Below are positions 28,463-37,296 of a DNA stretch of 64,000 nt, piece by piece. Under the pieces are notes generated by a model that made no database searches, was not told the origin of the DNA, and saw only the letters and a program-made list of their open reading frames with translations. The first letter of the stretch is position 1. The number at the start of each line of letters is the position of its first letter. The position numbers and the translations under genes are program-made. Origin of the DNA: Paenibacillus sp. D2_2 (GTDB taxonomy: Bacteria; Bacillota; Bacilli; Paenibacillales; Paenibacillaceae); NCBI RefSeq assembly GCF_031199965.1, contig NZ_CP133605.1, positions 4,609,001-4,673,000 on the forward strand, read 5' to 3'.

Positions 28463-29419
28463 CTATGATCTCTTGCCGCGCTTATTACTACCGGTCACCG
28501 TAACCACGTCCACGAACGGAGCGATCCGATCCATCAACCGCTGCCCTTTATGCCGTTCTTCCCCATCCTTGCTTGTAAAGCTCAGATGCTGCTCCAGCGC
28601 ATCCAGGGAATAATTCGAGGTGTAGAAAGTCGGCTTGCGGTTCATCCGATAATTCAGAATCGAGCCCATTACATGGTCGCGAACCCAAGGATTCAGATTT
28701 TCCGCTCCAATATCGTCAAAAATGAGCAGATCCGCCTGTTTCATCACTTCAACGGTCTCCTTCAGCTTCTGCGAATCCTGAAGCATCGATTTCAAATCCT
28801 CTACAAATTCCGGCATATACACAATCGCCCCGGAATACCCTGACTTCGCCAGCTTATGCAGTAGATAGCACATTAAGAAGGTCTTACCCGTTCCGAAGTT
28901 TCCTTCCAGAAATAAGCCTCGCGGCTGCAGTCCATTCTCTTCCGTATCGCTAATATAACGAAGCACTTGGGTCACAGCAGGAGCACGAACGCGATCCTTC
29001 GTCAGAATCTCGACTTCGTCATACCCTTCCTTCAGAGCCCGTTCATCCACATAGAAGCTGCGGATCTTCTTCTGAATCAACAGTTCGTTCTCCCGTTGCA
29101 GTTGCTTGGAGCAAGGTACCTGACGGGCGACAATTTGCGGTCCGAGCGTGTTGTTCTCTACCGACAATTTCGTGAAATGGCCGGGAAAATCATTAGGACA
29201 TTGATCAAGCCCGGGACACTTGGCACAATGGCGGCTGTCATTCACATATTGATACAGCTTGGCCATATCCCGAACCAACTGCTCCTCTTCCAACTCAGGA
29301 TGCTGCGCACGCAGTTCGAGTACAAGCGGATCGTTCAATAGCTCCGCCTTAAGTTGCTCCGACCGCCTGCGTAAGTTGTTATTCTTCATCCCAGACAGCA
29401 TTTGACCGATTGAATCCAT
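28463..29419 (-). CDS. dnaI: Primosomal helicase loader DnaI
   Basis: A 318-aa AAA+ protein that loads the replicative helicase DnaC onto DNA. The N-terminal domain has the zinc-binding cluster CAKCPGLDQC; the C-terminal ATPase has Walker A GNFGTGKT and Walker B LLIFDDIG. It directly follows dnaB (21 bp), the usual Bacillales arrangement. Confidence 0.95.
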   Translation of the reverse strand: MDSIGQMLSGMKNNNLRRRSEQLKAELLNDPLVLELRAQHPELEEEQLVRDMAKLYQYVNDSRHCAKCPGLDQCPNDFPGHFTKLSVENNTLGPQIVARQVPCSKQLQRENELLIQKKIRSFYVDERALKEGYDEVEILTKDRVRAPAVTQVLRYISDTEENGLQPRGLFLEGNFGTGKTFLMCYLLHKLAKSGYSGAIVYMPEFVEDLKSMLQDSQKLKETVEVMKQADLLIFDDIGAENLNPWVRDHVMGSILNYRMNRKPTFYTSNYSLDALEQHLSFTSKDGEERHKGQRLMDRIAPFVDVVTVTGSNKRGKRS

Positions 29420-29440
29420 CGCTTCCGTCCTCCTTTCCCA

Positions 29441-30961
29441 TTAAGCTTCATTATTCTTGCCAGCTTGCATCCGTTCCGCAAGCTTCAGCATCTCTGCGAA
29501 TTCCTCATCGGAGACGCCCTCTTCCTGGGCAGAGCTTTGCACAATCGGAATTTCCGGTTTGCTCTTACCAGCAGGCTGGCGCCCTTTGTAGGTACGTCTG
29601 CGGTTTGTCCCCTCTTGCGACTCAGAGGCGGATTTTGCCTTCACCTTGGATTGCTCGCGGATGTATCCGACCGCCTTCTCATAAGTATTTATCTGCTTCA
29701 TCAGCATATTGGAAGCAATAGCCTCCACAAAATTGCGGTTAATCCGCTGATCAGTATTGGAAGTGAGTAATGACATCAAGTAGTGAATCAGGACATTGAT
29801 GACTTCGCCAGGCAATTTATAATTCAAATCGATCTTCGTAAAGATATCTAGTAAATTGTCCGGAACAGCTCCCGGGAAAAAGGTTCGGAGCAGGCGCGTA
29901 TACGGCTCGTTGCGAAGCATCATATTGTATTGATGAATATCACATTTATTAATGAATTGCTTCGGTACCTCCAAATAATATTCCATCTGTACCGCGAACT
30001 CTTCCAATTGAGCCTCTTCTTCATGAGGAGAAGAAATAGAGACGACCTTGGCATAGGCGACCTCTCGCTCCTCCTTACGCCTCTTACCTTGGCGGAAATG
30101 GAGATTAGCCCGGTGCTGCAGTTCGTCCAGCAGGATTCCGCCACTCGGATCGAATACCCCATCCTCGTCCAGTAAACGGCAAAGATCCTGCACGCTCAAA
30201 TCGAATTTATGGGCCACAAAATTAAGCACTCCCATCCCTTCCAGATTGAAGCGAAGCCCTTCAACATGAGCACGGTTCACCGAATCGCGAGGAAAGCGAA
30301 GAATAATATCCGCGTAGTTAATCTGCTCCTCTTCATCCACCATTGGCCCTCCACTCTGACGTGCTAAGGCTGTCTCGGCAATTGCCTGCTCCAATTCATA
30401 GTCGATAGAGTGGGTGTTCAATTCAAAAATATCATAGAACGGCACTGTAATATTTTCTTTGTTGTAAGACAAGCCGTACATATCCCCTGGTTCCTTACTG
30501 AAGAACCGTTCACGCAATGACAGAACAGCAAACTTCCCTATCTTGTCGCGCAGTAGCAGCGTCAGATGCTGAGTATTGAAAAATTCTGTCGGCGATAAAG
30601 GAGGCTGCAGCTCGTATTCGTACATATATTCATCACTATCCGTCATATACATGCGGCTCGTCTGCAGTAGACCGACTGCCTCCAATTTGGAAGTCTGCTC
30701 TACGAGCAAAGAACGCCCCTTCTCGCTTGGATCGATCCCCAGCGTCAAGAACAGCACCCGCTGCTGCTCGACCTGTGAATAACCGACCTGATCTTGAGGC
30801 ACCTGCTCAACCAAAAGCCGATATAGTGAAATAGCAAAAGCCCCGACCATAGGTTGATAGATTAGACTTAGCGTCTTCCCGTCAACTGGACTGAGACTGA
30901 AGTCACGATATACGCAATAGCGGTGATTTTCAGTAAAATGCAGCATGTTGTTCATGCGCAC
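29441..30961 (-). CDS. dnaB: Replication initiation and membrane-attachment protein DnaB
   Basis: A 506-aa Gram-positive DnaB (not the helicase), which with DnaD and DnaI recruits the replicative helicase at oriC and at restart sites. Two DnaB/DnaD-type domains are implied by length, and the last ~60 residues are Lys/Arg/Ser-rich with an acidic end. The GTG start at 30961 is ten bases after AAGGAG; ATG at 30955 is possible. It is 35 residues longer than the B. subtilis protein. Confidence 0.93.
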   Translation of the reverse strand: MRMNNMLHFTENHRYCVYRDFSLSPVDGKTLSLIYQPMVGAFAISLYRLLVEQVPQDQVGYSQVEQQRVLFLTLGIDPSEKGRSLLVEQTSKLEAVGLLQTSRMYMTDSDEYMYEYELQPPLSPTEFFNTQHLTLLLRDKIGKFAVLSLRERFFSKEPGDMYGLSYNKENITVPFYDIFELNTHSIDYELEQAIAETALARQSGGPMVDEEEQINYADIILRFPRDSVNRAHVEGLRFNLEGMGVLNFVAHKFDLSVQDLCRLLDEDGVFDPSGGILLDELQHRANLHFRQGKRRKEEREVAYAKVVSISSPHEEEAQLEEFAVQMEYYLEVPKQFINKCDIHQYNMMLRNEPYTRLLRTFFPGAVPDNLLDIFTKIDLNYKLPGEVINVLIHYLMSLLTSNTDQRINRNFVEAIASNMLMKQINTYEKAVGYIREQSKVKAKSASESQEGTNRRRTYKGRQPAGKSKPEIPIVQSSAQEEGVSDEEFAEMLKLAERMQAGKNNEA

Positions 30962-31264
30962 AGCTTCATCGCTCCTTCACACAATTGGATTCTTTATTCT
31001 CTATTGAAACGTCTAACAAAAATCGAATCCAACTCTGAAATTCGACCCTTGAACTCTCGCACGTTCGATCAATGTTTCTCTATTCTATCACAAAATGGTT
31101 CCGCTTGAATCGTTAAAACCATACAAAAATCATGCCATTTCCCTGGCAATAATTCTAAAAAAACGACAAAAAAAGGCCGATTAACGCTTAAATCGCAGCA
31201 TTATCGGCTTTTTCTTCATAAATATGTACATGCTAGCATTTTGTTTAAAACGACCTAGAAGAGT
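30962..31264. other. Gap between dnaB and the YuiB-like gene
   Basis: About 300 bp without a gene. Apart from the terminator at 31168-31214, I see only A+T-rich upstream sequence for dnaB and no repeat or RNA element. Confidence 0.6.
31168..31214. terminator. Terminator, both strands T-rich
   Basis: GGCCGATTAA and TTATCGGCTT pair around a loop, flanked by AAAAAAA on one side and TTTTTC on the other. It closes the YuiB-like transcript on the minus strand. Confidence 0.75.
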
Positions 31265-31558
31265 TTAGAACATCTTATATCCAGCGAAGCGCAACTTGCG
31301 GATCGTCCATCCGCTCAAGATCGCCCCTGCCAGACCCGCCAAAGCAGTCAAATAATCAACAAGACGGAATGAGGACAAATAGAGTCCTAGACTCTTATCA
31401 TGATCCCATAGTGTGTATACTACAACCGGAACAATGATAATAACGAACACGTAAGCTGGGAACCAGGTAGTCTTCATTAACATGTTAAGAATAAATCCGA
31501 TCCCGAACATCATAACAAAAAACAATACCATCAATATCAATACGATGAGCCATCCCAT
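31265..31558 (-). CDS. YuiB-like small membrane protein
   Basis: A 97-aa protein with three hydrophobic helices (VLILMVLFFVMMFGIGFILNML; FVIIIVPVVVYTLW; LTALAGLAGAIL) and a basic tail. It matches YuiB in size and in the FFGIGFxLNM-like phrase, and YuiB lies beside a type II NADH dehydrogenase gene in Bacillus, as it does here ~1.5 kb away. ATG 31558 follows AAGGGG at eight bases. Function unknown. Confidence 0.65.
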   Translation of the reverse strand: MGWLIVLILMVLFFVMMFGIGFILNMLMKTTWFPAYVFVIIIVPVVVYTLWDHDKSLGLYLSSFRLVDYLTALAGLAGAILSGWTIRKLRFAGYKMF

Positions 31559-31762
31559 GTTTCTCACCCCTTATGTACACTATAACAAAGGTCACATAAT
31601 TTATAACTAGTAGATAGTTTACTAAAAAAAATGTTGCAAAGCAATGAACTTTGTATGATTTAATAACGTTTTCATTTGCCCCTGCCGATCATAATAGGAT
31701 ACAATGGTGACAGTGCATAAATTTATGCCTACCTAATGATTATTTTAGGAGTGATCATACAA

Positions 31763-32509
31763 ATGAATGAAGCTGCATTAACCCTGGAAGGCTGGTATGC
31801 TCTCCATGATTTCCGCACCATGGACTGGACGGCCTGGAAAGAAACCGACGATGAAGAGCGTGCTGGCGCCCTGGAGGAGCTTCACAACTTTCTGCAGGAA
31901 TGGGACTTATTAGAGCAATCCAAGACCGGTAGTACTGCCGTTTATTCGATTATTGGACAAAAGGCAGATTTTGTATTCATGCATCTCCGTGAATCGCTTG
32001 AGGAGCTGAATGCGCTGGAGAATGCTTTTAATAAAACGACCTTTGCCGAATATACAAAAAAAGCCTATTCATATGTCAGTGTAGTAGAACTTAGTAATTA
32101 CCTCGCCTCTGGTGGAGGAGATCCGAAAGACAATCCGGAAATCATGGCCCGTTTGCAGCCGATTCTTCCCAAGTCCAAGCATATCTGCTTCTATCCTATG
32201 AACAAGAAACGGGATTTAAGCGATAATTGGTATATGCTCTCCATGGACGAGAGACGCGCGATGATGCGCAGCCACGGTTTGATCGGACGCAGTTATGCCG
32301 GTAAAGTCAAACAGATCATTTCCGGTTCGGTTGGTCTCGATGACTGGGAATGGGGAGTTACGCTGTTCTCAGATGACCCGCTACATTTCAAGAAACTCGT
32401 CTACGAGATGCGCTTTGATGAAGTTAGTGCCCGTTATGGCGAGTTCGGCTCCTTCTACGTGGGTAATCTGTTAAATGAACAACTATTCGAAGATATGCTC
32501 AAAATCTAA
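31763..32509 (+). CDS. hemQ: Coproheme decarboxylase HemQ
   Basis: A 248-aa HemQ (ChdC), which decarboxylates coproheme III to protoheme in the Gram-positive heme pathway. YPMNKKRD holds the conserved catalytic Tyr, and RSHGLIGR the His expected to ligate iron. SGSVGLDDWEWGVTLF is the highly conserved C-terminal block. Start ATG 31763 after TAGGAG (11 bases); an in-frame extension to 31736 is not conserved in the family. Confidence 0.93.
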   Translation: MNEAALTLEGWYALHDFRTMDWTAWKETDDEERAGALEELHNFLQEWDLLEQSKTGSTAVYSIIGQKADFVFMHLRESLEELNALENAFNKTTFAEYTKKAYSYVSVVELSNYLASGGGDPKDNPEIMARLQPILPKSKHICFYPMNKKRDLSDNWYMLSMDERRAMMRSHGLIGRSYAGKVKQIISGSVGLDDWEWGVTLFSDDPLHFKKLVYEMRFDEVSARYGEFGSFYVGNLLNEQLFEDMLKI

Positions 32510-32517
32510 TAGATGTA

Positions 32518-32684
32518 GTCAAAAAGTCCACTTTTGATCACGAAGTAAATCAGGAAGTCCACTCGGCATCGAATCTTGAATTCAGCCGGGCCTTCCGGTG
32601 CTCACGTACCTACTACGTACGCTCCGCTCCTCAGGCCCTAGCTTCATCCAACCTTCTCGGTGCTGAAAATCGGACTTTTTGAAC
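32518..32684 (+). repeat. GTTCAAAAAG-family repeat, full length (167 bp)
   Basis: A complete forward copy immediately after hemQ. It starts GTCAAAAAGTCCACTTTTGA, has the central TACCTACTACGTACGCTCCG hairpin region and ends CGGACTTTTTGAAC. Confidence 0.85.
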
Positions 32685-32714
32685 ATGATTTGAAACGCTT
32701 AGTCTAAACTCAAA

Positions 32715-32748
32715 AAAGGGGCACCTTCCGATCGGAGGGTGCCCCTTA
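32715..32748. terminator. Bidirectional terminator
   Basis: GGGGCACCTTCCGAT and ATCGGAGGGTGCCCC form a nearly perfect stem, with A-run before and TTAATATTATT after. It serves hemQ and the convergent 86-aa gene. Confidence 0.85.
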
Positions 32749-32754
32749 ATATTA

Positions 32755-33015
32755 TTATTCTTCGCTATCGTCCTCTTCTTCAAGCCTGCGCAGCGACTCC
32801 AGAAATTCCGCTGTTGCGCGATCACGGTCCCTGCTCTTCTCCTTCAATCGTTCAATGGCAGGCAGAATCAGAATATCGACTTCCTTCTGGACAACATAAG
32901 ATAAATCATATTGTCCTTGCGACTCCAAATAAGAACCGACCTCCATCAAGCCGTTATAACGATCCAATTCTTCTCGGGTTAACAAACCTCGTACCTGCAC
33001 ACTGCAATGTCTCAT
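32755..33015 (-). CDS. Hypothetical 86-aa acidic protein
   Basis: An 86-aa soluble, probably helical protein (QGQYDLSYVVQKEVDILILP, then ERLKEKSRDRDRATAEFLE) ending in an acidic tail EEEDDSEE. Its ATG is one base after the stop codon of the NADH dehydrogenase gene, so the two are translationally coupled. I do not recognise the family. Confidence 0.65.
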   Translation of the reverse strand: MRHCSVQVRGLLTREELDRYNGLMEVGSYLESQGQYDLSYVVQKEVDILILPAIERLKEKSRDRDRATAEFLESLRRLEEEDDSEE

Positions 33016-33016
33016 T

Positions 33017-34210
33017 TTACAGGAATCTGCCTTTCTTTAGAACGAGCGGAATCCCGCCGATAATAAATAAATAACGGATATCGACCAGCTTCTTGATTTG
33101 TGCAGCTACCCAGCCTTTGTACTTCTTGCCGAATGCACTGGCTACAGCCTCACCTTTACCCAAGGAAGCTACCGTCCCCTTATTACTGAAAGCGAATTTC
33201 TTAAGTTCTTTGTTACGAATCGAAGCTACGACATTCTGCGCACAGGTCACCCCTTGCTGCATAGCGATTTGCGCAGTCGGCGGATATGGTCGACCTTCTG
33301 GATTGAGCATGATTGAGTTGTCCCCAATAATAAACACATGGTCATAACCCGGTGCATGTAGATATTCGTCAACCTTCACCCGGCCTCTGGATGTCTCGAA
33401 GCCAGCGGCCTCTACCAAACGGTTGCCGCGGATTCCACCGGTCCATACTACGGTAGCCGAACGTATAACTTCCCCATTCGCCAATATAACTCCGTCTTCC
33501 ATGCACTCCTTGATCGCGATACCAATCTTGAACTGAACACCCTTCTTCACAAGCACATTCTGAGCATACTCCACCAGTTCAGGGTCGAAGCCTGGTAATA
33601 TCGCCGGAGCAGCCTCTACATTATAAATATTAACGAGACTAGGGTCCACATCATATTCTTTGCAAAGGCGCGGAATGCGATCAGCCAATTCGGCAACGAA
33701 TTCAATACCACTAAAGCCGGCTCCGCCGACTATAAAATTCAGGCGATCCGTCCGGCTCTCATCCAACTTGTACAGAGCGAACTGATATTCAATATGCTCG
33801 CGAATCAAGCGAACCGAGTTAATGCTGCGAATCGTCATCGCGTATTCAGATAGTCCCGGAATACCGAACGATTCAGGCTCTCCACCCAGTGCAATGATTA
33901 GATAATCAAAAGACAAAGTCCCATCCTGAAGAATCACCTTGCGGTCAGACAGACGAATTTCTTTGACATTGGATTTAACCAAATCTATCTTAAATTCATC
34001 AATCAGCTTCGAAATGGACACCCGGGTATGCTCGATCGAATCTGTTCCAGCTGCCGGCATATGTAGGTGCGTTGTGAAATAATGATAATCGTGACGATTT
34101 ACCAAGGTTACATCCGCTTCATTATAATTCAGTTCCTTTTGCAGACGCTGCGCCGTTAAAATCCCGCCATATCCAGCACCGAGAATGACGATTTTAGGTA
34201 TGGTACTCAT
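33017..34210 (-). CDS. Type II NADH dehydrogenase / FAD oxidoreductase (YumB/YutJ-like)
   Basis: A 397-aa two-dinucleotide-fold flavoprotein. VILGAGYGG at the N-terminus binds FAD, IVGGAGFSGIE binds NAD(P)H, and VFIIGD near residue 290 completes the FAD site. It likely passes electrons from NADH to menaquinone without pumping protons; the C-terminal ~50 residues are amphipathic, as needed for membrane attachment. Start at ATG 34210, eight bases after GGAAGGAG. A perfect 17-bp palindrome lies 132 bp upstream. Confidence 0.87.
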   Translation of the reverse strand: MSTIPKIVILGAGYGGILTAQRLQKELNYNEADVTLVNRHDYHYFTTHLHMPAAGTDSIEHTRVSISKLIDEFKIDLVKSNVKEIRLSDRKVILQDGTLSFDYLIIALGGEPESFGIPGLSEYAMTIRSINSVRLIREHIEYQFALYKLDESRTDRLNFIVGGAGFSGIEFVAELADRIPRLCKEYDVDPSLVNIYNVEAAPAILPGFDPELVEYAQNVLVKKGVQFKIGIAIKECMEDGVILANGEVIRSATVVWTGGIRGNRLVEAAGFETSRGRVKVDEYLHAPGYDHVFIIGDNSIMLNPEGRPYPPTAQIAMQQGVTCAQNVVASIRNKELKKFAFSNKGTVASLGKGEAVASAFGKKYKGWVAAQIKKLVDIRYLFIIGGIPLVLKKGRFL

Positions 34211-34658
34211 CTCTAGTACTCCTTCCAGTTTCAAACACTCTATTTTTTTACTTTTTCCTATCCGAATCCTATTTTAATGTGAAAATAACCACATAAAAAA
34301 ATAATGATCAGTTTGTATATTTGTCTATCTTGATGTTTATGATATTTGTCACAAATATTGTAACCCTTATTGTAACTCTAATAACCATTTTAAAGCAAAA
34401 TTGTAGTAAAAAAAATGACAATACCCATTTTCAAATGTGCTTTTTTCGTCACAAATTTATGTGCATACATTTTGAATAATATCGACTTTTGTATAAAAGA
34501 TCAAGTCTTATTTTATGCCGCTTGCGGGCATTTCAATGGTCGCATAAATTGGAAATTCGACAAATATCGTGTTAGCTTTGCAAGTCAACGATGGGCGATT
34601 ATAATAAAGTAGAAATGACAATATAAAACTTCAAGAAATGATCTGGAGGTGTAAGACT
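34211..34658. other. A+T-rich divergent promoter region
   Basis: A 448-bp very A+T-rich gap between the NADH dehydrogenase gene and the ferredoxin reductase gene. It holds the palindrome at 34342-34358 and a CACA-aattta-TGTG element at 34450-34463. No coding or RNA signal seen. Confidence 0.6.
34342..34358. promoter_or_regulatory. Perfect palindrome ATATTTGT-c-ACAAATAT
   Basis: A 17-bp 8-1-8 palindrome in the divergent region between two pyridine-nucleotide oxidoreductase genes. It has the form of an operator for a dimeric repressor. The inner TTGTcACAA is partly similar to redox-regulator sites, but the spacing is not that of Rex or Fnr. Confidence 0.45.
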
Positions 34659-35659
34659 GTGTCATCCCTGAATGCCAGCGGAGAATTTACCGACCTTCTC
34701 ATTATCGGAGGAGGCCCGGCAGGTATGTTCGCCGCTTTCTATGGTGGAATGAGAAAAGCTTCCGTCAAGTTAATCGAAAGTATGCCTCAGCTAGGCGGAC
34801 AAGTAGCAGCCCTCTATCCTGAGAAATATATTTACGATATTGCCGGCTTTCCTAAAGTTACAGGTCAGGAACTAGTGAACAATTTAACGGAACAACTCAA
34901 AATGTTCAACCCTGACATTCGTCTTGAGGAGAAAGTACTACAAATTGAAAAGAAGGATGAGCGGCATTTCATCGTAACGACCGATAAAGACGTTCATCAC
35001 GCCCACGCTATTATTATCACCGCAGGCGTCGGCGCATTCGAACCGCGTCGTCTTGATCTTGAGAACGCTCTTGCCTTCGAGAAGCAGAATCTGCATTATT
35101 TCGTCAACGATATGGAGAAATTCCGGGACGGAAAGTACTGATTAGCGGTGGAGGCGACTCGGCCGTGGATTGGGCGCTCATGCTTGAACCGATTGCCGAG
35201 CAAGTAACGCTCGTACATCGTCGTGATAAATTCCGGGCTCATGAACATAGTGTTGAGAAGCTGATGGCTTCCCGCGTTAATATCGTAACGCCAACAGAGA
35301 TTACAGAACTTCACGGCGAGGATCAAATCAAGCAAGTAACGCTGACCCATGTCAAGACGAAGGAAGAATCCATCGTTGATGTCGACGATGTGATCGTTAA
35401 TTTCGGATTCGTATCTTCACTGGGCCCAATTGCTGAATGGGGTCTCGATATTGAATCGAATGCCATTGTCGTAGATTCGCGTATGGAATCTTCGATTCCA
35501 GGGATCTTTGCTGCTGGGGATATCGCTACTTATCCTGGCAAGCTGGATTTGATTGCGGTCGGCTTCGGAGAAGCTCCTACAGCTGTAAACAACGCCAAGG
35601 TGTACATCGATCCGGAAGCGAAGCTATCGCCAGGTCATAGCAGCAATATGAAGCTATAA
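34659..35659 (+). CDS. Ferredoxin--NADP+ reductase, YumC type (one apparent frameshift)
   Basis: A ~333-aa thioredoxin-reductase-like flavoprotein without the CxxC, as in type 2 ferredoxin/flavodoxin reductases. IIGGGPAGMFA binds FAD, LISGGGDSAVDWA binds NADPH, and FAAGDIATYPGK is the second FAD segment. The frame breaks at ~35136; one more G in GGAAAGTACTG gives DGKVLISGGG. Start: GTG 34659, nine bases after GGAGG. It supplies or accepts electrons for ferredoxin-dependent enzymes, consistent with the neighbouring Fe-S genes. Confidence 0.9.
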
Positions 35660-35672
35660 GATAGGCTATTCC

Positions 35673-35700
35673 TTCCCGGTGCTGAAACCGGACTTTTGAG
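35673..35700 (+). repeat. GTTCAAAAAG-family repeat, right-end fragment
   Basis: CCCGGTGCTGAAACCGGACTTTTGAGC is a short, eroded right end of the dispersed repeat just after the reductase gene. Confidence 0.6.
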
Positions 35701-35745
35701 CTTCTATTAAATAAGTAGAATCAAATCTACATGAGATTTAAATAA

Positions 35746-35801
35746 AAAGGGTATCTTAACTTTACGCAGGAAAATGATGTCGTAAAGGAGAGATACCCTT
35801 T
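35746..35801 (+). promoter_or_regulatory. Long leader hairpin enclosing the RBS of the zinc-ribbon gene
   Basis: AAAGGGTATCT (35746-35756) pairs perfectly with AGATACCCTTT (35791-35801), and CTTTACG (35760-35766) with CGTAAAG (35781-35787), leaving a 14-base loop. The ribosome binding site AAAGGAG (35784-35790) lies half in the inner stem and half in the 3x3 internal loop, and the outer stem closes on the TTG start codon. Confidence 0.75.
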
Positions 35802-36048
35802 GCTTTATGTCTGCCCGTTATGCAACGGCCTGGCCCCATTAACTGCAGCTTGTCCGGATTGTGGATATACTCTGGATAACGCCGGTCGAAGAGAAGATTA
35901 TGCCGGGCCATATAGTCCTTATGGCTCCGCAGATCAATATACATCCGCTCTCTCACTCCACAGTCTTGAAGGCTGCGAACACGTAGTCCAATGTCCACAC
36001 TGCCACGAGGCTTATATTTATCGAGTTAATCTTTGGGAATCCCCTTAA
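35800..36048 (+). CDS. Small zinc-ribbon-like protein (82 aa)
   Basis: An 82-aa protein with two CPxC pairs near its N-terminus (CPLC, CPDC) and a third cluster CPHCH near residue 70, so it probably binds one or two zinc ions. The middle is Tyr/Ser/Gly-rich. The start is TTG at 35800, nine bases after AAAGGAG, and is covered by a long hairpin. I do not recognise a specific family; partner or nucleic-acid binding is only a guess from the zinc knuckles. Confidence 0.7.
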   Translation: MLYVCPLCNGLAPLTAACPDCGYTLDNAGRREDYAGPYSPYGSADQYTSALSLHSLEGCEHVVQCPHCHEAYIYRVNLWESP

Positions 36049-36104
36049 CTACGAGTGAAGTGACTAGAGATTTCACAGGTTAGGAGAACCAAAGCTTGTC
36101 CAAC

Positions 36105-36248
36105 TTAGTGCAAAATAGAACCGTCCGATGTATTTAATTCACGTCTATGGATCTCTGCCAACAGAAGTGCGATGAACTCCCGATCCAGGTTCAGTTCCGT
36201 GGCCAGATAATAGGATTCAAGCAACATTTCATCTGTTAACATCGCCAT
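36105..36248 (-). CDS. sda: Sporulation checkpoint protein Sda
   Basis: A 47-aa gene from ATG 36248 (AAAGGGTG upstream) to TAA 36105. The peptide MLTDEMLLESYYLATELNLD then REFIALLLAEIHRREL closely follows B. subtilis Sda, a helical hairpin that binds and inhibits the sporulation kinase KinA when replication is disturbed. Upstream lie a sigma-A-like promoter and four consensus DnaA boxes, the arrangement by which DnaA activates sda in Bacillus. Confidence 0.93.
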   Translation of the reverse strand: MAMLTDEMLLESYYLATELNLDREFIALLLAEIHRRELNTSDGSILH

Positions 36249-36277
36249 TGATCATACACCCTTTCTATTTTTTTCTA

Positions 36278-36306
36278 ATCATAACAAGTTTCTCCGATCA
36301 GAACAA
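36278..36306 (-). promoter_or_regulatory. sda promoter
   Basis: On the minus strand TTGTTC (36301-36306), a 17-base spacer and TATGAT (36278-36283). The nearest DnaA box starts nine bases upstream of the -35 box. Confidence 0.75.
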
Positions 36307-36314
36307 GCGTTCTG

Positions 36315-36415
36315 TTATCCACAAACACCTGTGGAAATCCTGTGAATAACTTGTTAGTAAAGTGCGTAGTTGACTGTAAAATCTAATTGGATAATGTGGA
36401 TAAAAGTTATTCACA
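36315..36415. promoter_or_regulatory. Cluster of four DnaA boxes upstream of sda
   Basis: Four exact matches to TTATNCACA: TTATCCACA 36315-36323 (+), TTATTCACA 36341-36349 (-), TTATCCACA 36395-36403 (-) and TTATTCACA 36407-36415 (+). A weaker site lies at 36330-36338. No dnaA or dnaN is nearby, so this is a regulatory cluster, not an obvious oriC. Confidence 0.9.
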
Positions 36416-36493
36416 GGATTTTTGTGTCAAAATTTCCGAAAAATTTTTTTTAGATATAGAAGTGATAAGTGATCTAATTACGCTGATGGAATT

Positions 36494-37152
36494 CTATTGT
36501 GGTCTCGTGTTGACCTCGAATATCCATACTCTACCGTTCACATCGATTCCATAATCAAAGCCCAATTCCCCGATTCCCGGAAACGATCTCTCCATAATCC
36601 CGACGCATGTGTTTGTTAATTTACGCATCTCCGCCCGTTTCGTCCTGGCCATTCCCCAGACAATGACTGGCTTAAGGCTGTGCGGGCTGTCAACTGAGTC
36701 CCTCCCTTGCACAAATTCGTAACGAATAGGCCAGGACGGGCCAATCTTCCAACCATCGCTCGATACACCCATTTTCCATTCTGTTTGACAACCTTCACAC
36801 GATAATCGATCGGCCGGCCGCCAATTCTGGCCAGATGGATTCCTTGCTGAATAATATAAGGGCGGCCAACCTTTGTTCGGTTCAGTGCCCGAAACATAGT
36901 ATCATAACTTGTAAAGGATGATCTTCTAGACATATTGGTAAATGAATAGGTACCGCCTGAATATGTTACCTTGATTACGCCATAACCACCACCGCCACGG
37001 ACTGGCTTGATGACGACCATACCGAAACTGTGCAACATTTGTTTCAAGGATTCAGAATTATACTTACGAGTTTGTGGTATGTGGGCAGCCACACTATCGT
37101 TACCGAGCAGTGCTTCCGTCTTGAGCCACTTATTGGCTAACTGTCTTCCCAC
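36494..37152 (-). CDS. YheC/YheD-family ATP-grasp protein (one apparent frameshift)
   Basis: A ~219-aa ATP-grasp-like protein of the YheC/YheD group, known from spore coats of Bacillus. VVIKPVRGGGGYGVIKV is the ATP-binding Lys and glycine loop; GELGFDYGIDVNGRVWIFEVN near the end provides the metal-binding Glu/Asn. The frame breaks at ~36664; one more A joins ALSQSLSGE to MARTKRAEMRK. Start chosen at GTG 37152, nine bases after AAGGGGG, since the ATG at 37161 touches that site. Ligand unknown. Confidence 0.82.
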
Positions 37153-37296
37153 GGGTGACATCCCCCTTTCCGTTATGTGATATTCATACTCGAACTATCA
37201 TTTTTTTTCTTGTATGTTTGTCCGCGTCAATGGCCTCTTTTATAACGCAAACGCTTTCTAGGCAAAATTTCAAATTTAACGTATAGTAGGTAGGAG

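Noticed and set aside
36315..36415. Possible chromosomal origin (DnaA box cluster)
   Set aside because: No dnaA, dnaN or A+T-rich unwinding element beside it, and sda with its promoter explains the boxes.
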